A stretch of 64,000 bases of DNA from Variimorphobacter saccharofermentans (GCF_014174405.1 NZ_JACEGA010000001.1:1300001-1364000); one strand, 5' to 3'; counted from the stretch's first letter, positions 36,118-45,257 are shown. Notes: generated by a model from the letters alone, not told the origin. Numbers and translations: made by a program.

Positions 36118-36966
36118 ATGAAGGAACGTTTGGATGTTTTATTAGTAAATAGGAATTTGGCTGAGTCCAGAGAGAAAGCAAAGGCAATCATCATGTCGGG
36201 GAATGTCTTTGTGGATGGACAAAGAGAAGATAAAGCAGGAAGTACATTTTCTCCTGAGGTTCATATAGAGGTAAAAGGAAATCCTTTAAAATATGTGAGT
36301 CGTGGCGGATTAAAATTGGAAAAAGCAGTGATGCGTTACCGACTTTTATTAAAGGGCAGAATCTGTATGGATGTAGGTGCTTCTACAGGCGGGTTCACCG
36401 ATTGTATGCTGCAAAATGGTGCATTGAAGGTCTACTCTGTGGATGTGGGTACGAATCAGCTTGCCTGGAAGCTACGTCAGGATGAAAGGGTAATTTCCAT
36501 GGAAAAGACTAATATTCGATATCTTACACCGGATCAAATTGAGGACGATATCGAATTTGCATCCATTGATGTATCCTTTATTTCATTAACAAAGGTCTTA
36601 CTTCCGGTCCGGGAGCTGTTAATAGGAGGAGGAGAAATCGTCTGCCTCATAAAGCCTCAATTTGAAGCAGGGAGAGAGAAGGTTGGGAAAAAAGGAGTCG
36701 TTCGTGATCGCAAGGTTCATGTTGAGGTGATCAGAAAGGTTTGTGATTATGCCTCCTCGATTGGTTTTCATTGTCTGGATTTGGATTACTCGCCAATTAA
36801 AGGACCGGAGGGTAATATTGAATATTTATTATATCTTAAAAAGACAGAGCGTGATATGGAAATTGAACCGGATATGACGGGAATCTCCATATCTTCGGAT
36901 AGAATCGAAAGAGTCACCGAAGATGCTCATCGCGGATTAGATGAGGAATATAATACAAACGAATAA
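36118..36966 (+). CDS. tlyA: TlyA-family rRNA methyltransferase
   Basis: 282 aa. N-terminal S4 RNA-binding domain (ERLDVLLVNRNLAESREKAK) then FtsJ/RrmJ-type SAM domain with CMDVGASTGGFTDCML and IDVSFISLTKVLLPV. The family methylates rRNA 2'-hydroxyls. It follows dxs by 9 bases, with GAGGA upstream, in the order usual for Clostridia. Confidence 0.94.
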   Translation: MKERLDVLLVNRNLAESREKAKAIIMSGNVFVDGQREDKAGSTFSPEVHIEVKGNPLKYVSRGGLKLEKAVMRYRLLLKGRICMDVGASTGGFTDCMLQNGALKVYSVDVGTNQLAWKLRQDERVISMEKTNIRYLTPDQIEDDIEFASIDVSFISLTKVLLPVRELLIGGGEIVCLIKPQFEAGREKVGKKGVVRDRKVHVEVIRKVCDYASSIGFHCLDLDYSPIKGPEGNIEYLLYLKKTERDMEIEPDMTGISISSDRIERVTEDAHRGLDEEYNTNE

Positions 36967-37080
36967 ATATTTACAAAAAGATACTAATTATAAGTTTGGA
37001 GTCTTGAATTTTATACCATACTATGGTAGACTTTTTCGTGTATGCAGGACAGCTGTCTTATGAGGAGAGTAGCAATCAGA

Positions 37081-37956
37081 ATGGATCGATTTTTAATAAT
37101 TACGAATAAAGAAAAAGATAAAAAACTTAAGGTTACGAATAAGATTGTTGCTTATATTGAACAGGCAGGACGTTCAGCCATGCTTTCAAGTGTATCCTCT
37201 GTGCAGGGATGTTCCCAGGTGAAGATACCGGATGATACCGATTGTGCCATTGTATTAGGTGGCGATGGTACGATTATTCAGACTGCCAATGATCTGATGG
37301 CTCATAATATTCCTATTCTCGGTGTGAATCTGGGAACCTTAGGATTTCTAGCTGAAATAGAGGAAAATTATGTTCAGGAAGCATTGGATCGATTATTCCG
37401 CGACGATTATCGTGTAGAAAATCGCATTATGATTTGCGGAAGTATTCAGTATAGTGATGGACGTAAACCTCTTGATGACGTGACGTATGCACTGAATGAT
37501 GTGGTAATAGCACGGAAGGGCTTTTCCCGAATCATCAGCCTTGGAATTTATGTAAATAATGAATTGGTTGAAAACTTTCGTGGAGACGGTGTTATTATAT
37601 CAACACCGACAGGATCTACTGCCTATAATCTGTCAGCAGGTGGCCCTATCATCTTACCGCAGGCTGGAGTAATGGTTATTACGCCGATTTGTCCTCATTC
37701 CTTAAGCCCCAGAAGCATTGTGGTATCAGCGGAGGATACGATTAAGATTGTAGTCGGTAAGAGTAAGAAAACTCAGGAGGCAGAAGCAATCGTGACATTT
37801 GATGGCAACAAAGTGGTTGAATTAGGAACCGATGATGCGATAGAGATGAAAAAAGCTCAGTATTATACTAAATTGATAAAGCTTAACCGTACTGGTATTT
37901 ATGAAATTTTGCGGTCAAAGTTAGAGAATAACGGAGATGAAAGAGATCCTCTATAA
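37081..37956 (+). CDS. nadK: NAD kinase
   Basis: About 291 aa. GGDGTIIQTANDLM is the conserved ATP/NAD motif, with GVNLGTLGFLAEIE, NDVVIARKGFSR and the TPTGSTAYNLSAGGPI loop following. It phosphorylates NAD to NADP. The start MDRFLIITN at 37081 is the family-like one; the open frame begins at 37042 and GAGGAG at 37062-37067 is rather far away, so the start is uncertain. Ends TAATG-overlapping the next frame. Confidence 0.95.
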   Translation: MDRFLIITNKEKDKKLKVTNKIVAYIEQAGRSAMLSSVSSVQGCSQVKIPDDTDCAIVLGGDGTIIQTANDLMAHNIPILGVNLGTLGFLAEIEENYVQEALDRLFRDDYRVENRIMICGSIQYSDGRKPLDDVTYALNDVVIARKGFSRIISLGIYVNNELVENFRGDGVIISTPTGSTAYNLSAGGPIILPQAGVMVITPICPHSLSPRSIVVSAEDTIKIVVGKSKKTQEAEAIVTFDGNKVVELGTDDAIEMKKAQYYTKLIKLNRTGIYEILRSKLENNGDERDPL

Positions 37957-37982
37957 TGAAACAGAAAGGCTGGTATGTGGAT

Positions 37983-38441
37983 ATGAAGATCAGCAGACAG
38001 AGCAAAATAATTGAATTAATTAATAAATATGATATTGAAACTCAGGAAGAACTGGCAGACCGCTTAATGAAGGATGGCTATAATGTTACACAGGCTACTG
38101 TATCCAGAGATATTCGGGAACTAAAGTTGACTAAGGTTGCCGTAGATGGTGGTAAGCAAAAATATATCGTGCTTCAAAAAGCAGAGACAGGTATGATTGA
38201 GAAATATGCTCGTGTACTGCGGGATGGTTTCGTGTCCATGGATATGGCTCAGAATATCATGGTAGTGAAGACAGTACCAGGAATGGCGATGGCCGTAGCT
38301 GCCGCACTGGATTCCCTTCAGTTAAGCAGCATCGTGGGTTGTATTGCCGGTGATGATACCGTTATGTGTGCGATTCGTACGACGGATGAGACAGTAGCGG
38401 TGATGGAGAAGTTGAGTAAGATTATCAACTCGGATATGTAA
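37983..38441 (+). CDS. argR: Arginine repressor
   Basis: About 152 aa. N-terminal winged HTH with ISRQSKIIELINKYDIETQE and VTQATVSRDIRELKLTKV, and C-terminal arginine-binding oligomer domain with AAALDSLQLSSIVGCIAGDD. The open frame starts at 37956, overlapping the nadK stop; ATG 37983 gives the standard N-terminus, while GTG 37977 is best placed relative to AAAGG. In related genomes recN usually follows, but here argR is followed by a terminator and yebC. Confidence 0.94.
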   Translation: MKISRQSKIIELINKYDIETQEELADRLMKDGYNVTQATVSRDIRELKLTKVAVDGGKQKYIVLQKAETGMIEKYARVLRDGFVSMDMAQNIMVVKTVPGMAMAVAAALDSLQLSSIVGCIAGDDTVMCAIRTTDETVAVMEKLSKIINSDM

Positions 38442-38529
38442 TAGACTGATGCAAGAAAAATTACATTGAGAATAAGAGTAATTCATAATGTATGGCACAG
38501 AGTATAAAGGCAAAATGAACTTGTAATAG

Positions 38530-38574
38530 AACCTGACAGATCATGGATAATGCTATTTGTCGGGTTTCTTTTAG
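38530..38574 (+). terminator. Terminator after argR
   Basis: Stem AACCTGACA / TGTCGGGTT (one G-T pair) followed by TCTTTTAG. The rest of the 38442-38741 gap shows no gene. Confidence 0.75.
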
Positions 38575-38741
38575 TTTACAATTGATCGGTTTTACTGATT
38601 CTGTAGTGAATTACTATCCATCTTAAGATTTCAGAGTTATAATTCGTAGCTTGATAGAAAATATGCTTGCCGAACACATAAAACAATGTTAGAATATTTA
38701 CGGTAATTTACCATGATACATAGTTGATAAGGAGAATTTAT

Positions 38742-39470
38742 ATGTCAGGACATTCAAAGTTTGCTAACATTAAACATAAAAAAGAAAAAAACGATGCAGT
38801 AAAGGGCAAGATATTTACAAAACTAGGTCGTGAAATTGCAGTAGCAGTAAAGGAGGGCGGAGCAGATCCGAATTCCAATAGCCGTTTAAAAGATGTTATT
38901 GCAAAAGCAAAAGCCAACAATATGCCCAATGATACCATCGATAGAAGTATTAAGAAAGCGGCTGGAGATGCCAATGCAGTTAATTACGAAAGTGTTACTT
39001 ATGAAGGCTATGGTCCCAGCGGTATTGCAATAATCGTAGAAGCTTTGACGGATAATAAAAATAGAACAGCTGCTAATGTAAGAAATGCTTTTACCAAAGG
39101 TAATGGTAATGTCGGCACTCAGGGATGCGTATCTTTTATGTTTGACCGTAAGGGCCAGATCATCATTGATAAGGAAGAATGTGATATGAAGGCCGATGAT
39201 TTAATGATGGTAGTATTGGAGGCCGGTGCTGAGGATTTTTCGGAAGAGGAAGACAGCTTCGAGATTCTTACCGACCCGGATGATTTTAGTAGTGTAAGAG
39301 AAAACCTTGAGAAAGCGGGAATTCCTATGGCTCAAGCAGATATCTCCATGATTCCTCAGACATGGGTAGAATTAAAGGATGAGAACGATATCAAGATGAT
39401 GAACAGAATTCTTGACTTACTTGACGAGGATGATGACGTACAGGAAGTATATCACAACTGGGATGAGTAA
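38742..39470 (+). CDS. yebC: YebC/PmpR family (TACO1) transcription or translation regulator
   Basis: About 242 aa. N-terminus SGHSKFANIKHKKEKNDAVK is the family signature, then KLGREIAVAVKEGG, YEGYGPSGIAIIVEALTDN, and a C-terminal domain rich in acidic residues. Members act either on DNA or, as recently shown for some, on ribosomes stalled at proline. Start 38742 has AAGGAG upstream; the ATG at 38724 is rejected. Monocistronic. Confidence 0.96.
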   Translation: MSGHSKFANIKHKKEKNDAVKGKIFTKLGREIAVAVKEGGADPNSNSRLKDVIAKAKANNMPNDTIDRSIKKAAGDANAVNYESVTYEGYGPSGIAIIVEALTDNKNRTAANVRNAFTKGNGNVGTQGCVSFMFDRKGQIIIDKEECDMKADDLMMVVLEAGAEDFSEEEDSFEILTDPDDFSSVRENLEKAGIPMAQADISMIPQTWVELKDENDIKMMNRILDLLDEDDDVQEVYHNWDE

Positions 39471-39604
39471 TTTGTAGCAATAGGAATACAGTAAAATCAG
39501 TACTTTCAGAGATTTGAAAAGAGATTTATGAAGTAAATTAAGCAGAGATTTATACCAGTGATTACATACTGGCAAGTTTGTGCTAAGAAATCTAGTATAC
39601 ATCT

Positions 39605-39652
39605 ATCCCCCTAGTATATCACAGCTGATGGATATGCTAGAGGGATATTTTT
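39605..39652 (+). terminator. Terminator after yebC
   Basis: Imperfect 16-bp stem ATCCCCCTAGTATATC / GATATGCTAGAGGGAT with two mismatches, followed by ATTTTTAT. It separates yebC from the NRPS remnant. Confidence 0.85.
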
Positions 39653-39673
39653 ATAATTTAGAGGATGCATATT

Positions 39674-40729
39674 GTGCTATTGAGGGATATTATTAAATTG
39701 ACTCCGGCACATCTTCGCATGATAACAGAATGGACAATTCCATCCGACAGCAAAATTCATACTTTTATAGTGGGAGGAGAAAGTCTGGAGCGTTCGTTGG
39801 CAGATAATATTTGCAAATTATTCCAAAATAGAGTTATAATCTATAATGAGTATGGTCCGACGGAAGCAACTGTTGGTTGTATGATATATCAATATCAGCC
39901 AGAAGATGTGGGAGCTACAGTATCCATTGGCCGACCGGCCGATAATGTTCAGATCTATGTGTTGGGAGATGAACGATCACTTATGCCGGTAAATGCTCCA
40001 GGTGAGATGTATATTGGGGGTGCTTCCGTTGCAAAGGGTTATTTGAACAACGTAGATATGACCCGGACACAATTTATAGAGAATCCATTTAAGCCAGGGT
40101 CTAAGTTGTATAAAACAGGTGACCTTGCAAAGTGGAAGAAAGATGGAAATCTCGAATTTTTGGGTAGAAAGGATTTTCAGGTAAAAATACGCGGATTTCG
40201 AGTGGAGCTGGAAGAAATTCAGAATATCCTCCTTTCTCTTCCGCAGATCAAGGATGCGATTATTATTGATCGATTAGATAAGGCAAGTGTTCGATACCTG
40301 TGTGCATACCTTGTTAAAGCGGCCGATATATCGGAGGAAGCAATTCGTACGGAATTAAATAAAAAGCTTCCAGGCTATATGATACCTTCTTCCTATGTAT
40401 TTCTGAAGGAGCTGCCTCTTACCTCCAATGGGAAAATTGACAGAGATCAATTGCCGGAACCTGAGAATAAAACAAGCAATACCTATTGTTTACCTTCTAG
40501 TCCGATAGAAACAGCATTGTTAGACATATGGAAAGAACTATTAAAAAGAGACGATATTGGAGTGGAGGACAATTTCTTTGAATTAGGAGGAGATTCCATT
40601 AAGGCAGTGCAGTTTGAAGTAGAAGCAGAAAAACAGGGAATCTATCATGGAGATATGTTATCCGTCCAGATTTATGAAACACCTACTATACGTACTTTGG
40701 CAGCATTTATTGAAAATCCTAACAAATAG
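39674..40729 (+). pseudogene. Nonribosomal peptide synthetase remnant: half adenylation domain plus carrier domain
   Basis: About 351 aa. Adenylation core motifs A5 to A10 are present: YNEYGPTEATV (A5), GEMYIGGASVAKGYLN (A6), YKTGDLAKW (A7), GRKDFQVKIRGFRVELEEI (A8), LPGYMIP (A9) and NGKIDRDQL (A10), followed by a complete carrier domain with DNFFELGGDSIKA, whose Ser takes phosphopantetheine. All motifs before A4, including the ATP-binding A1-A3 loop, and any condensation domain are missing: the protein begins near KLTPAHLRMI. Adenylation should therefore be dead. The frame is still open and has GAGG 10 bases before GTG 39674, so a short A-T protein could still be made. It is followed by a transporter and a phosphopantetheinyl transferase. 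Confidence 0.85.
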
Positions 40730-40731
40730 TT

Positions 40732-40747
40732 CAAAAGTAAATTGATT
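40732..40747. repeat. Left copy of 16-bp direct repeat flanking the 148-bp element
   Basis: CAAAAGTAAATTGATT at 40732-40747 recurs exactly at 40895-40910. The two copies flank the hairpin element, as a target-site duplication would. Confidence 0.85.
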
Positions 40748-40895
40748 AGGCAATTGCGAAACTCTAAAGAACTCTTAATTGTGTATACAGCAGATACATA
40801 TTCCTGCGCAAACCCGCTCCTTCCGCTATGGTTTGCTTCGGAATATGTATCCACTGTATACACAATGGCCACAATTATCTAGTTTCGCAATTACC
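40748..40895. mobile_element. MITE-like hairpin element (148 bp) in the NRPS cluster
   Basis: The ends AGGCAATTGCGAAACT (40748-40763) and AGTTTCGCAATTACC (40881-40895) are inverted repeats, and pairing continues inward: GTGTATACAG / CTGTATACAC, GATACATATTCC / GGAATATGTATC and GCAAACC / GGTTTGC. The unit is nearly one long hairpin without a coding frame. It is flanked by 15-16 bp direct repeats. Without it, the NRPS stop would be about 37 bases before the exporter start. It is a different family from the element at 15961-16183. Confidence 0.75.
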
Positions 40896-40910
40896 AAAAG
40901 TAAATTGATT
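40895..40910. repeat. Right copy of 16-bp direct repeat flanking the 148-bp element
   Basis: Exact second copy of CAAAAGTAAATTGATT. The exporter ribosome site (TAAGGAG, 40911-40917) follows directly. Confidence 0.85.
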
Positions 40911-40925
40911 GTAAGGAGAAAAAGA

Positions 40926-42623
40926 ATGAGAAAATATTTGCTTAAGTATAAGTTATCTTTTTGCCTGACAGGATTTATCTGCGTACTTCAGGGGTTATTA
41001 AATGTTATGATGGCATTTATGCTGGCAAATTGTATCGATGCTGCCTCAAGTGGTAGCTTCAAAAGATTTATTACTGCTTTGCTAATCTATGCTGTCTACA
41101 TCTTAGGTATGACAGGAATTGACATTCTGCAAAAAATAATAAAGCCGATTTATATCAGAAAAACGATGACATATTTGAAGAAGGATATCTTTCAGCACAT
41201 ACTGAGTAAGGACATACGCAGCTTTTCGGAAGAAAACAGTGCAAAATACATATCAATACTTACGAATGATATCGGAATGATAGAATCGGATTATATAGAG
41301 AATGTGTTTAATTTTATTTGGCAGGTAACTACCTTTTTACTGGCGATTGTTTCGGTTGTATATATCAATTACAAACTGGCAATAGCAATCTTTATTGTAA
41401 GTATCATTGGCTTTTATTTGCCTCAGAGATTCCGGAGTTTACTGAGTAAAAGGAAAGCAGTTTATTCTACCTCACTGGAGATGCTCACTGCAAAGACGAA
41501 GGATCTTTTATCGGGATTTGAAGTTATTCATAATTTTAACATCGCATGGAAAGCAAATGAATTGTATGATGACATTAATATGGACGTTGAACGTAAGAAG
41601 CAGAATTTTTCCATCGTTAGCGGAGTAATAAACAGTCTGACCAATTTCCTTGGTACCTGTATGTTTGTATTGCCGATGATTGTGGGAGGGTATTTTGTAT
41701 ACCTTGGAACGATTACAGTAGGAAGTCTGATTGCGTTGATACAGTTGATGAATAATCTGGCAGGGCCTTTATCACAAAGTCTTCAGTTGGTTAATCGGAT
41801 CAATTCCATTGGGTCGATCACAGAAAAGATTCATGAACTGACCAAAGAAGAGCCGGAGGAAACATTTACCCACAGACTTCCTGTATTTGAAAATGAGTTA
41901 TCCTTGGAGCATTTGAATTTTGGATATACCAAGGAGAAGCTGGCACTGGAAGATGTTAATCTTCGATTTGAGAAGGGAAAGAAATACGCGCTGGTAGGAG
42001 CGAGTGGAAGTGGAAAGTCTACACTGCTACGAGTATTACTCCGCTATTATAAACCGGATTCAGGAGACATTCTGATTGATGGGTTGCCATATGAACAGGT
42101 GAAGCTAGAGGATATTTATAAGCAAATTACATTTATTCAGCAGAATGTCTTTATGTTTGATGGAACTCTGAAGGAAAATATCGGACTGTATCAGGATTAT
42201 TCTGAGGATAAACTTAATGAAGCCTGTAAGATTGCCGGACTGTCAGAACTGGTGAAAGGACTGCCAAATGGTTTAGAGGAATCCATTGGCGAGGCAGGTA
42301 ATAAATTATCCGGAGGAGAACGCCAGAGAGTATCCATTGCAAGGGCAATTTTACGTGGATCTTCCTTTATTCTTCTGGATGAAACTACCTCTGCTCTGGA
42401 TAATAAGATTGCTTATAGTATTGAGAAATCCTTATGTGATCTAGAGCAGATGACACTGATTGTAGTAACCCATAAGATTATGGAGGATATTTTGAAGCAT
42501 TATGATGAGATTATTGTTATGAAGTCCGGCAGAGTGATAGAACAGGGACCATATGATGAATTGTATGAAAAGAAAGGTTATTTTTACAGCCTTTGTAATG
42601 TGGAAGAAACATATGAGTTATGA
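40926..42623 (+). CDS. ABC exporter, fused membrane and ATPase domains
   Basis: 565 aa type I exporter half-transporter. Six membrane helices lie at about 15-290 and the nucleotide-binding domain at about 325-560: Walker A GASGSGKSTLL, signature LSGGERQR, Walker B FILLDETTSALD and switch His in VVTHKI. It acts as a dimer to export a peptide, lipid or drug. ATG 40926 with TAAGGAG eight bases upstream is the start; the longer open frame back to 40779 merely reads through the inserted hairpin element. Its place next to an NRPS remnant and an Sfp-type transferase suggests export of a peptide product. Confidence 0.93.
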   Translation: MRKYLLKYKLSFCLTGFICVLQGLLNVMMAFMLANCIDAASSGSFKRFITALLIYAVYILGMTGIDILQKIIKPIYIRKTMTYLKKDIFQHILSKDIRSFSEENSAKYISILTNDIGMIESDYIENVFNFIWQVTTFLLAIVSVVYINYKLAIAIFIVSIIGFYLPQRFRSLLSKRKAVYSTSLEMLTAKTKDLLSGFEVIHNFNIAWKANELYDDINMDVERKKQNFSIVSGVINSLTNFLGTCMFVLPMIVGGYFVYLGTITVGSLIALIQLMNNLAGPLSQSLQLVNRINSIGSITEKIHELTKEEPEETFTHRLPVFENELSLEHLNFGYTKEKLALEDVNLRFEKGKKYALVGASGSGKSTLLRVLLRYYKPDSGDILIDGLPYEQVKLEDIYKQITFIQQNVFMFDGTLKENIGLYQDYSEDKLNEACKIAGLSELVKGLPNGLEESIGEAGNKLSGGERQRVSIARAILRGSSFILLDETTSALDNKIAYSIEKSLCDLEQMTLIVVTHKIMEDILKHYDEIIVMKSGRVIEQGPYDELYEKKGYFYSLCNVEETYEL

Positions 42624-42707
42624 CCAGTGCTTTGATATAGTGTGCTGATCTCCCGGTATGGATTAAAGGATGAATCAATATCTCATTACATTGGAAGGAT
42701 GGCTACT

Positions 42708-43412
42708 ATGGCAGAGATATATATAATTGATATAAATGAAAACATTACAAATGCAATGTGGAATAGGATATTGCAAATAATATCGAAATGCAAAAGAGAG
42801 CAAATAGAAAAATACAGATTTGAAACTGATGCAAAAAGGAGTGCCTATGGAGAGATACTGATACGTTATTTAATCTGTAAAAGAACCAATATTATGAATG
42901 AGGATATTGAGTTTTCTACAAATAAATACGGGAAGCCATATTTCAACAATCAGAATGAGATGTTTTTTAATATTTCACACTCCGGTCGATATGTAGTATG
43001 TGGATGGAGCGAGCATGAGATCGGTATTGATGTGGAAAAGAAGAATACAGCCCATATTGAGATTGCTAAAAAGTATTTTGCAGAAGACGAGTATAAGACG
43101 ATTATAAGTAAGGGAGAACAGGAGCAGAGCCACTTATTTTATGAATATTGGACATTAAAAGAAAGCTACATCAAGTATAAGGGGCTGGGATTAAGGATTC
43201 CATTGAAACAGTGTGAATTTGTATTTGATGGAATGAAATATGTTCTGATGTCTGAAGACAGTAAGAAATTAAACTTTTTTCATTATGATATAGATACGGA
43301 ACATAAAATGGCTCTGTGCACAGAAGATATCAATGTATCCAGCCTATCCTTTATGACAATACATGAGATACTTCACTTTTTTGATCATAATAAAATTACT
43401 ATGAACTGCTAA
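42708..43412 (+). CDS. Sfp-type 4'-phosphopantetheinyl transferase
   Basis: About 234 aa. The Sfp motifs are complete: GKPYF and FFNISHSGRYVVC, then IGIDVEKKN (metal Asp and Glu) and YEYWTLKESYIKYKGLGL. It would attach phosphopantetheine to the serine of carrier domains such as the one encoded at 39674-40729. Start 42708 has GGAAGG at 42693-42698; the open frame from GTG 42642 lacks a site. It looks fully active even though the synthetase beside it is truncated, so it may serve other carrier proteins. Confidence 0.95.
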   Translation: MAEIYIIDINENITNAMWNRILQIISKCKREQIEKYRFETDAKRSAYGEILIRYLICKRTNIMNEDIEFSTNKYGKPYFNNQNEMFFNISHSGRYVVCGWSEHEIGIDVEKKNTAHIEIAKKYFAEDEYKTIISKGEQEQSHLFYEYWTLKESYIKYKGLGLRIPLKQCEFVFDGMKYVLMSEDSKKLNFFHYDIDTEHKMALCTEDINVSSLSFMTIHEILHFFDHNKITMNC

Positions 43413-43427
43413 ATACACGGATAAGGA

Positions 43428-44966
43428 ATGATGAAAATGAAAAAAACATTACCGATAAATGAAGATTCATATATTAGAACCTATACACATCATGGTTATT
43501 TATTCTCAATTGCCAGTACGGATGATAAAGTGTGTCATTCAGAAAACGATGCAGTAGCAGATATATCCGTCAAAAATTATGACCAATGGTCATGGGAGAC
43601 TCAAAATGACCAATTAAAATATCATATTGGTAAGGAGGGCAATATTACTTTTTTTACGAATCGATGGAATATCGGAATGAATATGGCTTTCTGGAGAGAA
43701 TGTCATCAATTCGATGAAATAGAATTAAGTATTAACAAGCAACTATATTCAAATAAATGGAGTTCTATTACATTGTTCATAACAGATAGCAATACCGGCG
43801 ATATGCTTAATTTGAATTCATATGATATATCCCTGGGCAACTTTGCAAGCGATGGTGTATTTTATTCTACTGAAACGAATATACATAATAGAATTATGCC
43901 TAATCAGCAAAAACCACTTACCTTGAAACTTTCGAAAAATGATAAAGATATTTATATCGAATACAGCAACAAGGATGAATATAGTGGCAAAATATTAATA
44001 AAGCAATTAGAGAATGAATATACGTCTTGCAGAATTGGTTTTGCGATTAATCTAGGTAATAGTATGCTATATGAGTGGACATTTTCTAATTATATTCAAA
44101 TACAATACAACAAGGATAAGATTATGCCTATAGACTTCATGTTCAACCCACATAAGAACTGGAGTGTTTACACACATAATTTATTATTAGATTATATAAA
44201 GAAAAGTGAAACAGAGATAGTTAATAGCGGTATTAATCTGTTGGAATATACCAAAAAGCAGATCGATAAAAATAGATATGTTGAGATAGTGTTAAATGAT
44301 AACATTCATACAAATAAATCAGACAAGGATGGTGCATTCTTTCATCAGAATCTAATCTATGGATACGACGATGAACAGCAATGCTTACATATGCTGTATT
44401 ACAATTTTGGTAGAACGGAAGCGGTACAAATGACCTATTCGGATTTCCTATCAGATCGAAATAAAATGCAGAATCGTAACTTTTATGTTATACAATATAA
44501 TCCCTGCTATGAGCATTATTTTCTATTACCGAAGCGACTTTTACAATTATATAAAGAGTATCGGGATGAAGAGAATATCTCATACTATGAACCTCAATAT
44601 GAAATTGGATATATAATAGGCCTTGGCTGTATAAAACATTTCTGCACACCAGAAGGGTTGAAGCATTTGCTGTCAGATGTTCGGATCAGTCACTTGTTGT
44701 ATGAACGCAGTATCTGCAATAGAGATAGAATACAGTATTTGCTTGCCAAAAATATAATTGATTTAGATACGTATAATAAAATCACACAAATATTAGAAGA
44801 AGAAAGTAAAATATTATTTTTAACTAGAAGTAATGTAGTGAAAAAGCTAGTAGCCGGATATATTTCTGAAACTCAGATTCAAGATAACCTTAATCGTGTT
44901 CTTGAACTTGAATTACAATTTCTGGATATTATCATTAGCTCACTTGAAGAATACACAGACAACTAA
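43428..44966 (+). CDS. Unknown 512-aa protein in NRPS-remnant cluster
   Basis: I do not recognise this family. The N-terminal half (about 40-230) looks like a beta-sandwich: many alternating short strands and aromatic residues (QWSWETQNDQLKYHIGKEGN, then WRECHQFDEIELSI, ending YEWTFSNYIQIQYN), in the style of concanavalin-like DUF1349 domains. The C-terminal half has NRYVEIVLNDNIH, then HQNLIYGYDDEQQCLHMLYY and a helical tail, similar in pattern to C39-like/BtrH N-terminal domains found in some peptide and aminoglycoside clusters. No signal peptide or membrane helix. Codon use is like its neighbours. Start could be 43428, 43431 or 43437. Confidence 0.8.
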   Translation: MMKMKKTLPINEDSYIRTYTHHGYLFSIASTDDKVCHSENDAVADISVKNYDQWSWETQNDQLKYHIGKEGNITFFTNRWNIGMNMAFWRECHQFDEIELSINKQLYSNKWSSITLFITDSNTGDMLNLNSYDISLGNFASDGVFYSTETNIHNRIMPNQQKPLTLKLSKNDKDIYIEYSNKDEYSGKILIKQLENEYTSCRIGFAINLGNSMLYEWTFSNYIQIQYNKDKIMPIDFMFNPHKNWSVYTHNLLLDYIKKSETEIVNSGINLLEYTKKQIDKNRYVEIVLNDNIHTNKSDKDGAFFHQNLIYGYDDEQQCLHMLYYNFGRTEAVQMTYSDFLSDRNKMQNRNFYVIQYNPCYEHYFLLPKRLLQLYKEYRDEENISYYEPQYEIGYIIGLGCIKHFCTPEGLKHLLSDVRISHLLYERSICNRDRIQYLLAKNIIDLDTYNKITQILEEESKILFLTRSNVVKKLVAGYISETQIQDNLNRVLELELQFLDIIISSLEEYTDN

Positions 44967-45044
44967 TCTTTTCCACTGGACAACAAAGAATATCCATTCT
45001 ACACCTATAACATTAGTTATACAGCATAAAAAGGAGATTAAGAT

Positions 45045-45251
45045 ATGGTGGATAATAACTTTATAATACAAAGAATTAGAAGTATGTATTTGGAATATGG
45101 AGTTAATACAGCATTTCTTGATGCCCTGGATGATGAACATATAATAAAGGGCATGAAGGGAGTCCTGGCGGAATTAGATGTAAACAAAAATAGGAATTAT
45201 GAACCGGAGGATATAAAGTTTATTCAGGAAGTTTACTCGTTGTTCTGTTAA
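45045..45251 (+). CDS. Unknown 68-aa protein at the end of the NRPS-remnant cluster
   Basis: 68 aa, acidic, helical in appearance (IIQRIRSMYLEYGVNTAFLD, HIIKGMKGVLAELD). No phosphopantetheine serine motif, so it is not a standard carrier protein. AAGGAG lies 8 bases before the ATG. It follows the 512-aa gene by 78 bases and is closed by the terminator at 45258-45305, so it appears to be the last gene of this cluster. Confidence 0.75.
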   Translation: MVDNNFIIQRIRSMYLEYGVNTAFLDALDDEHIIKGMKGVLAELDVNKNRNYEPEDIKFIQEVYSLFC

Positions 45252-45257
45252 TAAAAA

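Noticed and set aside
40779-40925. N-terminal extension of the ABC exporter
   Set aside because: It merely reads through the hairpin element; the true start with TAAGGAG is at 40926.
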